A stretch of 64,000 nucleotides of DNA, taken from the NCBI GenBank assembly GCA_018896025.1, contig JAHIND010000002.1, positions 62,001 through 126,000 of the forward strand, read 5' to 3'. The DNA is from Pseudomonadota bacterium. Its GTDB lineage: Bacteria; Desulfobacterota; Desulfarculia; Desulfarculales; Desulfarculaceae. Numbering within the stretch: the stretch's first letter is position 1; every line of letters begins with the position of its first letter. A model generated the notes under the pieces. That model saw nothing but the letters and a program-made list of their open reading frames with translations, was not told where the DNA came from and did no database searches. A program made the translations under genes and the position numbers. Positions 16,502 to 24,238 of the stretch are shown in pieces.

Positions 16502-19222
16502 CTAGATCTCCACCCAACCGCCCGCAGCCAGCCGGGCCCTTTGCTTGGACCAGTCATAGCCATACTTGCCGCCAGACCCAAAGAAGGTCTTCACCCTGGC
16601 CGCCCCCTGGCCCACGCGCTGATCCAGATCGACTATGGCCATGCGCCAGTCTTTCTTGTCGCCCTGGGCCAGGGCCATCTGCAGGCCAGCCGCGTTGTCC
16701 AGGCGCACCATGATCCGATCCGGCTTGGCCTGCAGGGAGCTCAGGGCCGCGCGGTAACCATCCAGGTCGGCCGCCACCTCCGGATGAACTCGGGCATGCA
16801 GGCCCAGGGTCTTTTCGTTGCGCCACTGGCCCTGGGCCAAGTCGGCCAGGCGACGATCCCGGGACTGCTCGGGCAGGCCCTCCCAATAGCGCCAGGAGCG
16901 CTCCTGGGAGGCGTTCAGGTCCTCAGGGGGTGCTCCTACCTCGGGCGGAGGCTCCAGGCTCAGCTTCAAACGGGTGCGGCAAGAGACGTGGTAGGGTGGC
17001 ACCATTTGCCCTCGGGTGGCCAGGCTGTCCACTCCGCCGGCCCGCACCGTCTCCGCGCTCAAGGCCCCGCTCTTTTTCAGGTGGGACTCAAACTGATCCG
17101 GGGTCAGGCCGGAAAGGTAATCCACCTCGGCAGTGGCCGCGGCCACCTTGATCTTGCGGCCGTGCATCTCCCGGCAGATGGCGCTGGTGCGCCCGTCCAG
17201 GATGGCCCACACCGTGGCCCAGGTGGCCCCGGCCTCGGCCAGCTGCTGCACGTTGGCCCAGTTGCGCAAGCGCTGCACCGTGGTGTCGGTGATGCGCTGG
17301 ATCTGGCTGGAGTCCAGCATGCGGAGCTCTTGGTCCAGCTCGGCCCTAAAGGCGGTGATGGCCTCGGGATCGGCCCGGCCAAACAGCCCGGCCCCCTTGT
17401 CCAGCCACTGCTCCTTGAGCACCCGCATGGCCCGGCGCCGAGCGTCGTCGTTGTCCAGGTACTTGCTGAAGAAATGCTGATCCAGGCGGCCGGAAAAGTT
17501 CAGTACCCGCTGCTCGGCTCCGCCCCAGGTCCAATCCGTGCGGCCCGCCCCGGCCAGGTCGCTCAGCAGGCGGTACTGGCGGTAGATGGGCTCCACCAGC
17601 TTGGTGACCGCCTCCTGGATCCCCGGCGCCGCCCAGCCCTGGCCATAGGCCCCGGCCAGGGCGCGGTGCACCTTGCTGACAAACTCCTCTTCGGCCAACT
17701 CCGGACTGGCGGCGAGCAACTTCTCCACCGCATCCAGGGCCGCGCTGCGGATAGGCTGGGCCAGGGCCAGAGCCTCCCCGGTGTAGCGGGCGGCCACGCC
17801 CTCGGCCTCGGCCTGCAGCGCGCGCTCCTCCTCCTCGGGGTCATCGCCCTTGGCTAGAGTCAGGCGGGGGCGCCGGTAGCCACCCAGGCCATCGGTGCTG
17901 AGCACCAGGCGCACCATCTGCCCACCGCTTCCACCCTGGGCCGGCGCCGCCAGCAGACGCTCAGGATCGGCGGCCTTTTCATAGCCCAGCTCCTGGGCCG
18001 CCTGGTCCGGATCGATGATTCCCCGCTCGGCCTTTTTGATGACCGTGTCCACCCTGGTCTGCTCCGCGCTGGCCGCCTCATCAGGCTTGAGCTCGGGCTG
18101 GGGATTCCACTGCAGCGAGACTTCCACCTGCCACAGGCCGGCTAGGGCCAAAGCCAGGCGGTAGGTGCGCTCCATGCGCCGCTTGATCAGCCGCTGGTAC
18201 TGGGCGGCGGAGCGCAGCAGCAAGTTGTAAACCACCCCGGCGTAGGTCTCGGTGGTGCTGAAGCTGCGCCCGAACATGGCCGGATCGATGCCCAGGGCGT
18301 TCATCATCAGTTGCTCGATGTTCTGGATGATCGCGCCCACCTGGTAGGCCCCGCCGGACACGTTCTTGATGCCCAGTTGGTGATTATCGGGGTGGACCAA
18401 GAGGCCGTCCTTGTAGACCCGGTCATAGGCGGCGGCTACCGTGTTGAGGTGATTCTGGGCCCGCTGCTGGTACTCCTGCTGGCTCTCCCCGGCCTGGCGC
18501 TCGGGCGCAGGCACCCCCACGTCCACGATGCCGTAGAGCCCCAGCTTCTTGGCATAGAAGCGCAGATTTGTAAGCACCTCCTGCAGGAGATCTTCTTGCT
18601 CGATCACTGAAATAAAGGGCGGCAGGCCGTAGGGAGGGTGTCCCTCCAGGGTGTCCAGGGCGTAATAGGCGAAGGTGTGGGGGTTGAGCTCCAGGAGATC
18701 GGCCCGGCCGGCCGCTTTCTGCTGGGGCTCCCACTCCCCCTCCTTCAGCTTGAAGCGAATCGAACTGACCGGCAGCAGCACCGTTTGACGAATCCCTGAG
18801 AAGTCCGGCTCCAGCACGTCTTCGCTGGCCAGGGCCCCGGTCACCGCCACCTGGCGGGTGTAGTGGTTCACCAAGCCGTCCACCCCGGCACTGCGCCGGT
18901 AAAGGGTCCTGGCCAGGTTGCCGATCAGTTCCTGGGCCTGGGCGGTCTGGCGCTCAGGCCCTTCCAAGATCATGTCGTGACCGGTGTTCACTGTGCCGGC
19001 CAGCAGCTTGACCGCCTGGCCTACGATGGGGCTGTAAAGGCTCAGGCGCTCCAGGAGGCCCAACAGGGTGGGATCATAGGGTTGCAGGCCCTGATAGGTG
19101 GTCCACAGGCTGCCCACCCAGCCCGACAGGTCATTGTCCGGAGAGTCACTGCTGCGCCCGCCGGGCGGCAGCTCGCTGGTCTTCAACTGACCGCGGCTGA
19201 TCTCAAACCCGAAGATCTTCAT
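16502..19222 (-). CDS. Portal (Mu gp29-like) fused to gpF-like head morphogenesis protein
   Basis: I start at the ATG at 19222, which has a GGGGAGGG site and overlaps the terminase stop (ATGA), giving 906 residues. Residues of about 1-430 are a DUF935-type portal of the Mu gp29 kind, with LLERLSLYSPIVGQAV and ALGIDPAMFGRSFSTTETYAG. Residues of about 480-760 form a gpF / SPP1 gp7-like head morphogenesis domain with TDTTVQRLRNWANV, ILDGRTSAICREMHGR and VPPYHVSCRTRL. In Mu these are two proteins (gp29 and gp30/F). The final 150 residues are an extra domain of unknown type. Confidence 0.88.
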   Translation of the reverse strand: MKIFGFEISRGQLKTSELPPGGRSSDSPDNDLSGWVGSLWTTYQGLQPYDPTLLGLLERLSLYSPIVGQAVKLLAGTVNTGHDMILEGPERQTAQAQELIGNLARTLYRRSAGVDGLVNHYTRQVAVTGALASEDVLEPDFSGIRQTVLLPVSSIRFKLKEGEWEPQQKAAGRADLLELNPHTFAYYALDTLEGHPPYGLPPFISVIEQEDLLQEVLTNLRFYAKKLGLYGIVDVGVPAPERQAGESQQEYQQRAQNHLNTVAAAYDRVYKDGLLVHPDNHQLGIKNVSGGAYQVGAIIQNIEQLMMNALGIDPAMFGRSFSTTETYAGVVYNLLLRSAAQYQRLIKRRMERTYRLALALAGLWQVEVSLQWNPQPELKPDEAASAEQTRVDTVIKKAERGIIDPDQAAQELGYEKAADPERLLAAPAQGGSGGQMVRLVLSTDGLGGYRRPRLTLAKGDDPEEEERALQAEAEGVAARYTGEALALAQPIRSAALDAVEKLLAASPELAEEEFVSKVHRALAGAYGQGWAAPGIQEAVTKLVEPIYRQYRLLSDLAGAGRTDWTWGGAEQRVLNFSGRLDQHFFSKYLDNDDARRRAMRVLKEQWLDKGAGLFGRADPEAITAFRAELDQELRMLDSSQIQRITDTTVQRLRNWANVQQLAEAGATWATVWAILDGRTSAICREMHGRKIKVAAATAEVDYLSGLTPDQFESHLKKSGALSAETVRAGGVDSLATRGQMVPPYHVSCRTRLKLSLEPPPEVGAPPEDLNASQERSWRYWEGLPEQSRDRRLADLAQGQWRNEKTLGLHARVHPEVAADLDGYRAALSSLQAKPDRIMVRLDNAAGLQMALAQGDKKDWRMAIVDLDQRVGQGAARVKTFFGSGGKYGYDWSKQRARLAAGGWVEI

Positions 19223-20769
19223 GCGGCCCTCCCCACGGGCACAACCCCGTCCGGCCATCCCGCCCGCATGGCCTCCTTGAGCAGACTCACCGCCCCCTCT
19301 AGGGCGTCCGGTCCGTCATCGTGCACCGTGGCGCTGGGGAAGAAGATCAGTTGCTCCATGAGCCGGTTGTAATCGGCATTGCGCAGCCTCGGGACCAGGA
19401 AGCGCACCTTACCTCGCTCCACCAGGGGGGAGAGCCCCATCAGGCGCATTTCCTTGGACAGCTTGGTGTGGGTCACCCCGGTCAGGGTCACGCTGACTCC
19501 CTCCTTGGCGGTGACCCGGTCCATCTCCTCCACGAAAAGGGCCTGGAAACCGTTGTCCTCGATGCCGAACTTCCAATAGCCGAAGCGTTTTTCCCGCTCT
19601 GCTATGGCCTGGGCCACGGCCTTGGGGGAGCAGCGGCGGATGAAGGCGTCCGGCACGTAATAGGTCATGTCGTCCATGTCCAGCCAAACGGAGACCACCG
19701 CCTTGTAGTCGTTGCTCTCTCCGGTGCGGGCGCTGGGGTCGCAAAAGCCGGCGAAAATCACCTGATGGCCCAGCACCTCATCCTGGAAGGCGGGATCCTC
19801 GGGATCAAAGGTCTGGATCCACTCCTCCTGGAACAGGCCCGCCTCATTGCGCGGGTCGTTCATGTACTCCTGGTTGAACAGGGCCGGGCCCATCGCGGCC
19901 TTCTTGGCCTGCAGCAGCGCCAGGCTATACATGGCCGGCCACAGGCTATCGCCCTCCGGGGTGATGGCCCGATAGAGCACCCGGCGCCACAGGCTCCACG
20001 GTTCTTCCTGGGAGGTGAGCATGGTGGCCAGGGCGCTGCGGCGATCGATTATGGTCCCGATGATGATCAGGCCGCCGTCCCTGGCGATAGCCGGGTAGAC
20101 CGTGCCCACGATCCACTTGAGCAGGTACTTGACCCGCTTGGGATTGATGGCCAGCTTGTCGTTTTCCAAATCATCCAGGACCACCAGGTCCGGTCGGTAG
20201 CTGCCGTGCTTGATGCCCCGGATCTGCTGCCCGGCGCCGCGGGCGAAGATGCTGGTCCCCTTGAGCACCAGGTGCCCCTTTTTCAGGGACTCGATGACCG
20301 GCGCGAAGTCGTAGAGGATGCGCTGGTTGGTGGTGCACTCCGCCGCGATGCTGGCCACATGGCTTTCGGATAGCCCAGCGGTTTCACTGCCGATGACGAT
20401 GCAGTGCCGGCGGGCGTGAAGCGCCTCCCACAAGGGATAGGCGAAGGCGAGTGGAGTGCTTTTGCCGCAGCCGCGCGGAGCCCCAACCACCGCCGGGATC
20501 ACCGCCTCTCCTTTGGTGAAGTCCGGACGGTGTTGGGCCATCTCCACCATCTCTCGGTGGAAGTCGGCGGGCGGCTCCTCAAAGTAATGCGGGAGGTAGG
20601 TTTGGCAGAAAAAATCAAAGTCCCATTCCGCCCTGGCTCGGCGCTCCTGCTTGGCCTGGGGGGAGCGATCGCCAAAGGGGCTCACCGCCTGGGCGGCGTA
20701 CGCCTGAAGCTCCTCGACCTTCTGGTCGAACTTGAGCTCAGTAATGGTGGGGCGCTTGCGCATAGCCAT
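19219..20769 (-). CDS. Terminase large subunit
   Basis: The ATG at 20769 overlaps the small-subunit stop (TGATG) and gives 516 residues. Walker A is GAPRGCGKS (residues 96-104) and Walker B with catalytic acids is LVVLDD (195-200). A C-terminal nuclease domain starts with GFCDPSARTG (D344), with further acids at VHDDGPDALEG near residue 480. This ATPase/nuclease motor packages phage DNA; in Mu-like phages it cuts headfuls from integrated copies. Sequence type resembles Mu gp28-like terminases. Confidence 0.93.
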   Translation of the reverse strand: MAMRKRPTITELKFDQKVEELQAYAAQAVSPFGDRSPQAKQERRARAEWDFDFFCQTYLPHYFEEPPADFHREMVEMAQHRPDFTKGEAVIPAVVGAPRGCGKSTPLAFAYPLWEALHARRHCIVIGSETAGLSESHVASIAAECTTNQRILYDFAPVIESLKKGHLVLKGTSIFARGAGQQIRGIKHGSYRPDLVVLDDLENDKLAINPKRVKYLLKWIVGTVYPAIARDGGLIIIGTIIDRRSALATMLTSQEEPWSLWRRVLYRAITPEGDSLWPAMYSLALLQAKKAAMGPALFNQEYMNDPRNEAGLFQEEWIQTFDPEDPAFQDEVLGHQVIFAGFCDPSARTGESNDYKAVVSVWLDMDDMTYYVPDAFIRRCSPKAVAQAIAEREKRFGYWKFGIEDNGFQALFVEEMDRVTAKEGVSVTLTGVTHTKLSKEMRLMGLSPLVERGKVRFLVPRLRNADYNRLMEQLIFFPSATVHDDGPDALEGAVSLLKEAMRAGWPDGVVPVGRAA

Positions 20770-21305
20770 CAGACCGCCACCTCCGCGTAACGCTCCTTGA
20801 GCCGTTGGCCCAACTCGGGGAGATGCTCCCGCATTTCGTCCAGAGCCAGGGGGTTGAGCTCGGCCAGGCCTTGCACGATCAGCTCCAGCACCTCCAGGGC
20901 CAGGGCCGCCTGGTCCACCGCCACCGCGCCGGCCTTGGCCGATTGGGCCAGCAGATGCCGGCGCAGGCCGTCGATCTTGAGCAGCAAGTTGACCCCATCT
21001 GCGAAATCCACCTGGCCGGATTTGATGTTGCTCAGCAGTTCGGTGCGCATGGCCCCGTAGCTTTCCAACATCTCCGCGGTCACCCGCTCGGCGTCCAGGC
21101 TCAGGGCCGCCCGGCCCTCCTCGGCCTGGATCTGCTCCAGGGCCTCCTTCCAGTTGCCCTTGTCGGCCCAGCGCCGCACCGTCTCGCCGTTCAGGTAGGT
21201 GTAGCCCTCGCCCCGCATGGTCTGGGCCGCTTCCTCGCAGGACAGCCCGGCCAGGTAAAGCTCCCGCGCGCGCTTGCGGGCCTGGGGCTCGTAGGTGCGG
21301 GGCAC
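20769..21305 (-). CDS. Putative terminase small subunit (Mu gp27-like)
   Basis: A 178-residue protein with an N-terminal helix-turn-helix (about residues 8-50: RARELYLAGLSCEEAAQTMRG... ETVRRWADKGNW) and a long helical C-terminal region suited to oligomerisation. It lies immediately upstream of the large subunit and is coupled to it. In Mu-like phages the equivalent gene is gp27, with DNA recognition for packaging. Family call from HTH plus position. Confidence 0.78.
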   Translation of the reverse strand: MPRTYEPQARKRARELYLAGLSCEEAAQTMRGEGYTYLNGETVRRWADKGNWKEALEQIQAEEGRAALSLDAERVTAEMLESYGAMRTELLSNIKSGQVDFADGVNLLLKIDGLRRHLLAQSAKAGAVAVDQAALALEVLELIVQGLAELNPLALDEMREHLPELGQRLKERYAEVAV

Positions 21306-21541
21306 TAGACCTCCAGCTCAGCGATCTGCCGCTTGATCTCGGCCAACCGCTCCTGCTCCCGGCCCAGCTCCTCGGTGGCCTGCTGCAGGGCCGCGGCGTC
21401 CACCCGCTCCACCCCTTGCAGGGGAAACGCGCCCACCCGGATCTCACCCAGCAGGCGTTCGATTTTCTTTTTGCAGCCCTCCAGCTGATCACGCAGCTCG
21501 GCCAGCTTGCCCCGGCGCAGATAATCCTCGGTGCGCATCAC
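21305..21541 (-). CDS. Small coiled-coil phage protein
   Basis: This 78-residue protein is almost entirely charged heptads (LRDQLEGCKKKIERLLGEI and LGREQERLAEIKRQIAELEV), so it should form a coiled coil. It overlaps neighbours on both sides by one to four bases. Small coiled-coil genes also occupy this place in Mu (gp25/gp26 region) between lysis and terminase genes. Function is unknown. Confidence 0.78.
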   Translation of the reverse strand: MMRTEDYLRRGKLAELRDQLEGCKKKIERLLGEIRVGAFPLQGVERVDAAALQQATEELGREQERLAEIKRQIAELEV

Positions 21542-21921
21542 TTGCCCCCCCAGTGACTCAGCGCCCAGCTGAACAGGGGATTAAGGACCAAGGACAGGGC
21601 CACGCCCATGCCCACGTACTTGGCCACCTGGGTGCGCAGGTTGCCCACCTGGGCCTCCAGCAGGGGGAAGCGGGCGCAGACCTGCTCCACCGCCACCAGC
21701 CGCTCCTTGGTATTGGCGCCCTGGCGAACCAACTCCCGGGTGGTTTCCTCCAGGCGGTTGTTGATGACGTCCTGTTTGGAAAGTTGGCCCCGCACCGCCT
21801 CGGTGAGTATGGCCACCTCCCGCTTCACGTCCTGGACGTCGCTTTTTAGCTCCACCGCCCCGGCCAGCTTGTCTATGGCCCGGCTGAATCTGGCCAGGCC
21901 CAGATGCTCCTCTTGGCTCAT
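21538..21921 (-). CDS. Coiled-coil protein with C-terminal membrane anchor
   Basis: Starting at the ATG at 21921 (overlap ATGA with the transglycosylase stop) the protein has 127 residues. Residues of about 20-95 are amphipathic coiled coil, and residues of about 103-121 (VGMGVALSLVLNPLFSWAL) form one transmembrane helix close to the end. This architecture is like the DUF2730 / Mu gp25 type of small membrane proteins and it probably takes part in lysis, for example as a spanin-like or regulator protein. Role inferred from position. Confidence 0.72.
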   Translation of the reverse strand: MSQEEHLGLARFSRAIDKLAGAVELKSDVQDVKREVAILTEAVRGQLSKQDVINNRLEETTRELVRQGANTKERLVAVEQVCARFPLLEAQVGNLRTQVAKYVGMGVALSLVLNPLFSWALSHWGGK

Positions 21922-22472
21922 TTGCTCCCCCGGTTCAGTCGATCGAATACGGCCCAAAAACGAGCCACGTAGAGCATGGCGGCCCGGCCGTCCGGATTTT
22001 GCCCCCCCGCCTTACGGCACTTGGGGTGCTCCAGATATGGACCCGCCACCTCCCAGCGCTGCCAGTTTCCCGGATCCCGCGAACTGGCGGCGCCGCAATC
22101 GGCCCGGGCCAGCTTCAGGGCCTGATTCACCCAGCCCCGGCCGCAGTTGTAGGAGGCCAGGGCGAAACTTAGGCGGTGGCTGCGGTAGACCTCGGGGAAT
22201 TTGTCCCACTGCTCCTTGAGGTGCCGGAGGCCGGCAGTCAGGTTTTTGCGAGGTAGGAGCAGGTCTTCAACCGAAAAGCCCAAGCCCGCCGCGGTGGAGG
22301 GCATCAGCTGCATCAGGCCCACCGCCCCGGCCTCGGAGCGCGCGTCCACTTGGCCCCCGCTCTCCACCAACACCTGGGCCTCCAGGTACAGCCCGTAATA
22401 GCCGGGCCATTCCTTGGCGGCCACGTCGTAGATCAGGGTCCGCAGCCAGCTGGGGAGGTTGGACGGGGGCAT
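21918..22472 (-). CDS. Lytic transglycosylase (phage endolysin)
   Basis: A 184-residue SLT-type protein. The catalytic glutamate is E37 in EAQVLVESGG, followed by the diagnostic GAVGLMQLMPSTA (about residues 48-60) and the ALASYNCGRG motif (about 105-114). It cleaves peptidoglycan between MurNAc and GlcNAc with 1,6-anhydro product formation. No signal peptide is visible, so export would require the neighbouring holin. It is the only peptidoglycan hydrolase of glycosidase type in the prophage part seen. Confidence 0.92.
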   Translation of the reverse strand: MPPSNLPSWLRTLIYDVAAKEWPGYYGLYLEAQVLVESGGQVDARSEAGAVGLMQLMPSTAAGLGFSVEDLLLPRKNLTAGLRHLKEQWDKFPEVYRSHRLSFALASYNCGRGWVNQALKLARADCGAASSRDPGNWQRWEVAGPYLEHPKCRKAGGQNPDGRAAMLYVARFWAVFDRLNRGSK

Positions 22473-22475
22473 GGG

Positions 22476-23135
22476 CTAGAAAATCTCCCCGATATCTCCG
22501 AAGCCGCGCGAATCGCCGTGGTTCTGCTGGCTGGAGTCGGTGTTGCTCATGTCACCGCCGGAGGCCGAGCCTTCGCCGGTGTTCATCACGTTGCTGCCGA
22601 GGGAGGTCTGCTTGCCTCCCACATTAATTGGCGATTGATTGCCGCTGGTGGCCAGCTGGTAGTTGGTGGTTCCGGTGTCGTAGTTTTGCGGGCCGAACCA
22701 CCATCCGAACATCAGCATGTTGATCCAACCGTTAGCCTTGGCCAGGGCTCGCTCCCAGGCCTCGGTGGGTTGGGTCCACTTCGGCAGGGGCGTGCGAACC
22801 ACGATGCGCTTGGCCCCAGAGATCTTTATGTCCTCGTAGGATTTGGTCACCGTCTTGCCCACGACCTTGCCCTTATCGTCGTAGACCAGATCGGTTACCG
22901 TTTTCTCGGCGGCCTCAATCTCGAAAATGCCGTTCTTGGCCCACTGCTTGGCGTATTCAATTTGCTGATCGCCTTGCGAAGTGGAATCAGTCTTATTTTT
23001 TTCCGTGGTCACCCGCTTGGTGACCTTCTGAGTGACCGGATCAATGGTTTCCTCGGTCTTCTTCACCATGTTGCTGGCGCAACCCACGGTCAGGGCCAGC
23101 ATGATGCAGGCGATGATTATGGCGAAGCGCTTCAT
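22476..23135 (-). CDS. Phage lipoprotein, possible spanin-like lysis factor
   Basis: I start at the ATG at 23135, preceded by GGGGGAAA; an upstream extension in the frame is a shadow of the holin-like gene. The protein has 219 residues with a lipoprotein signal: KRF, a hydrophobic stretch and LTVGC with the lipid-accepting Cys at residue 19. The mature part is hydrophilic and its last 50 residues are rich in Gly, Ser and Asn. It sits between holin-like and transglycosylase genes, so an outer-membrane role in lysis is possible, but it is much larger than usual o-spanins. Confidence 0.75.
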   Translation of the reverse strand: MKRFAIIIACIMLALTVGCASNMVKKTEETIDPVTQKVTKRVTTEKNKTDSTSQGDQQIEYAKQWAKNGIFEIEAAEKTVTDLVYDDKGKVVGKTVTKSYEDIKISGAKRIVVRTPLPKWTQPTEAWERALAKANGWINMLMFGWWFGPQNYDTGTTNYQLATSGNQSPINVGGKQTSLGSNVMNTGEGSASGGDMSNTDSSQQNHGDSRGFGDIGEIF

Positions 23136-23356
23136 ATGCTTTCCCCCTTGCCTATCGGCAGCTTGGCTTTTAGCCGGCCATAGACCACTAGGGCTATGCC
23201 CAAGTACTCGGCGATTTTGTCCGCGTGGTTTATGGCCTCCTGAAGCCACTCCGGCGGAACTTCCTTGGTCGCCACGCTTATCAGCACCAGCACAGCGCCC
23301 CAGATGGTGCGCGACTTGTAGGCGGGCTTGGACTTGGGATCCACGGTTGCTGTCAT
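23132..23356 (-). CDS. Putative holin
   Basis: A 74-residue protein with two hydrophobic segments (about residues 17-30, TIWGAVLVLISVAT, and 48-61, IAEYLGIALVVYGR), a positively charged C-terminus and no signal peptide. It overlaps the lipoprotein start (ATGA). Size, topology and location in the lysis cassette fit a class II holin, which forms membrane lesions that release the transglycosylase. Confidence 0.7.
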   Translation of the reverse strand: MTATVDPKSKPAYKSRTIWGAVLVLISVATKEVPPEWLQEAINHADKIAEYLGIALVVYGRLKAKLPIGKGESI

Positions 23357-23362
23357 GATTGG

Positions 23363-23956
23363 CTACTCCACCAGGGCGTAGGTGCTGATCCGCCACCCGG
23401 CTTTGATGCACCATTCGTCGATTTCCTCGGGCATCACCTGACAGGGGCGGCCGTCCATGAAATCCAGATCCCCATAACGCACGAAGGTGCAGACTCCCTC
23501 TGAGCAGTCGAAGCGATCAGGATCGTGCAACCGTTCGGCTAGGCCGTCCGTGCCCAGCATGGTTTCGGCTGCGTGAGCGCCGATTATGCGGAAGTCGTAG
23601 CCTGTGCCATGCCACACCATGCTCTCGGCCACGATGGTGTTTAGCTGGGCCTGGCTGTAGCGGGGGTTGCGGTAGCAGCGGAGGATGTAGCCGACGTAGT
23701 TCTCCAGGCTGCGCACCTCCAGCTTGCTTTGCTGGTCCAGCAGCTGGCCGCGGCCCAGGTAGAGCATGCTGTGGCTGAACTCGGCTTTGAGGCCAAGGAT
23801 CTTGCTCTCGCAAGCCGCGATAGCCCCGGAGACGCCCCCGCCAAGCTGAAAGGCGTTGACGATGTTGGCCCGGGTGAAGCCGGCCCAGCCTGAACGCACC
23901 AGGGCGCGGTAGCTGAGCTTGCGGGGTATCAGGTTTTGCGTGTGATTTTCGGTCAT
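23363..23956 (-). CDS. Permuted papain-fold (YiiX/NlpC-like) hydrolase
   Basis: Starting at the ATG at 23956 this is a 197-residue protein. FSHSMLYLGRG (about residues 58-68) supplies a candidate catalytic His with a following strand, and RFDCSEGVCTFVRYG (about 146-160) a candidate Cys. His before Cys is the circularly permuted order of YiiX/LRAT-type NlpC/P60 relatives. Such enzymes hydrolyse amide or ester bonds in peptidoglycan or lipids. It is the first gene of the late operon, right behind a strong hairpin. Activity and substrate are not proven by sequence. Confidence 0.62.
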   Translation of the reverse strand: MTENHTQNLIPRKLSYRALVRSGWAGFTRANIVNAFQLGGGVSGAIAACESKILGLKAEFSHSMLYLGRGQLLDQQSKLEVRSLENYVGYILRCYRNPRYSQAQLNTIVAESMVWHGTGYDFRIIGAHAAETMLGTDGLAERLHDPDRFDCSEGVCTFVRYGDLDFMDGRPCQVMPEEIDEWCIKAGWRISTYALVE

Positions 23957-23970
23957 GCCCGCCCCCTGGT

Positions 23971-24010
23971 AAAAGGCCCGGGGCCCCATCACCCCGAGGG
24001 GCCCCGGGCC
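23971..24010 (-). terminator. Strong hairpin with T-run upstream of the late operon
   Basis: A perfect 13-bp GC stem (23998-24010 with 23975-23987, 10-base loop) is followed on the minus strand by TTTTACC. It lies between the AT-rich cargo and the first late gene, only about 15 bases before the start at 23956. It would stop read-through from the cargo, or act as an antitermination-controlled late switch. Confidence 0.75.
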
Positions 24011-24238
24011 GAGGAGAAAAGGCTCGAGTCACGGTGCATGTCCAAATGGTGCGAGCCTAATGCAGCTTCAAGTTATCAGGGGAGGAAAAAAGGCGTGTCG
24101 CACTTTGTCGCACTTTGTCGCAGAAAATACGAAAGGTAAATTTTATTGATGATTTTTATATGGGGATATAGTGAGTTGGAATAGCTAGTAACGGATGTTA
24201 GAAAAGGTATATGTATTTGAACTTAAATGGTTGGTTCA
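24011..24238 (-). promoter_or_regulatory. Gene-free AT-rich spacer with tandem repeats, likely late control region
   Basis: No open frame of note is present. On the minus strand TGCGACAAAG occurs twice in tandem followed by TGCGACA (24122-24096), and the rest is AT rich. The block lies about 140 bases upstream of the first late gene, so it is a reasonable place for a late activator or transposase-type binding site. No convincing sigma70 promoter was found. Confidence 0.4.
24096..24122 (-). repeat. 10-bp tandem repeat, 2.7 copies
   Basis: The unit TGCGACAAAG (minus strand) is repeated at exact 10-base spacing, nearly one helical turn, so bound proteins would be on one face of DNA. I saw no further copy in the window. 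Too short for a CRISPR array. Confidence 0.8.

Noticed and set aside
22476..23414. Single 312-residue open frame
   Set aside because: The N-terminal 93 residues are an out-of-frame shadow of the holin-like gene. The ATG at 23135 has a good ribosome site and starts a lipoprotein signal peptide, so the gene begins there.
24096..24122. CRISPR-like short repeats
   Set aside because: The units are adjacent 10-mers without spacers; this is a tandem repeat only. No CRISPR array or cas gene was seen in the window.
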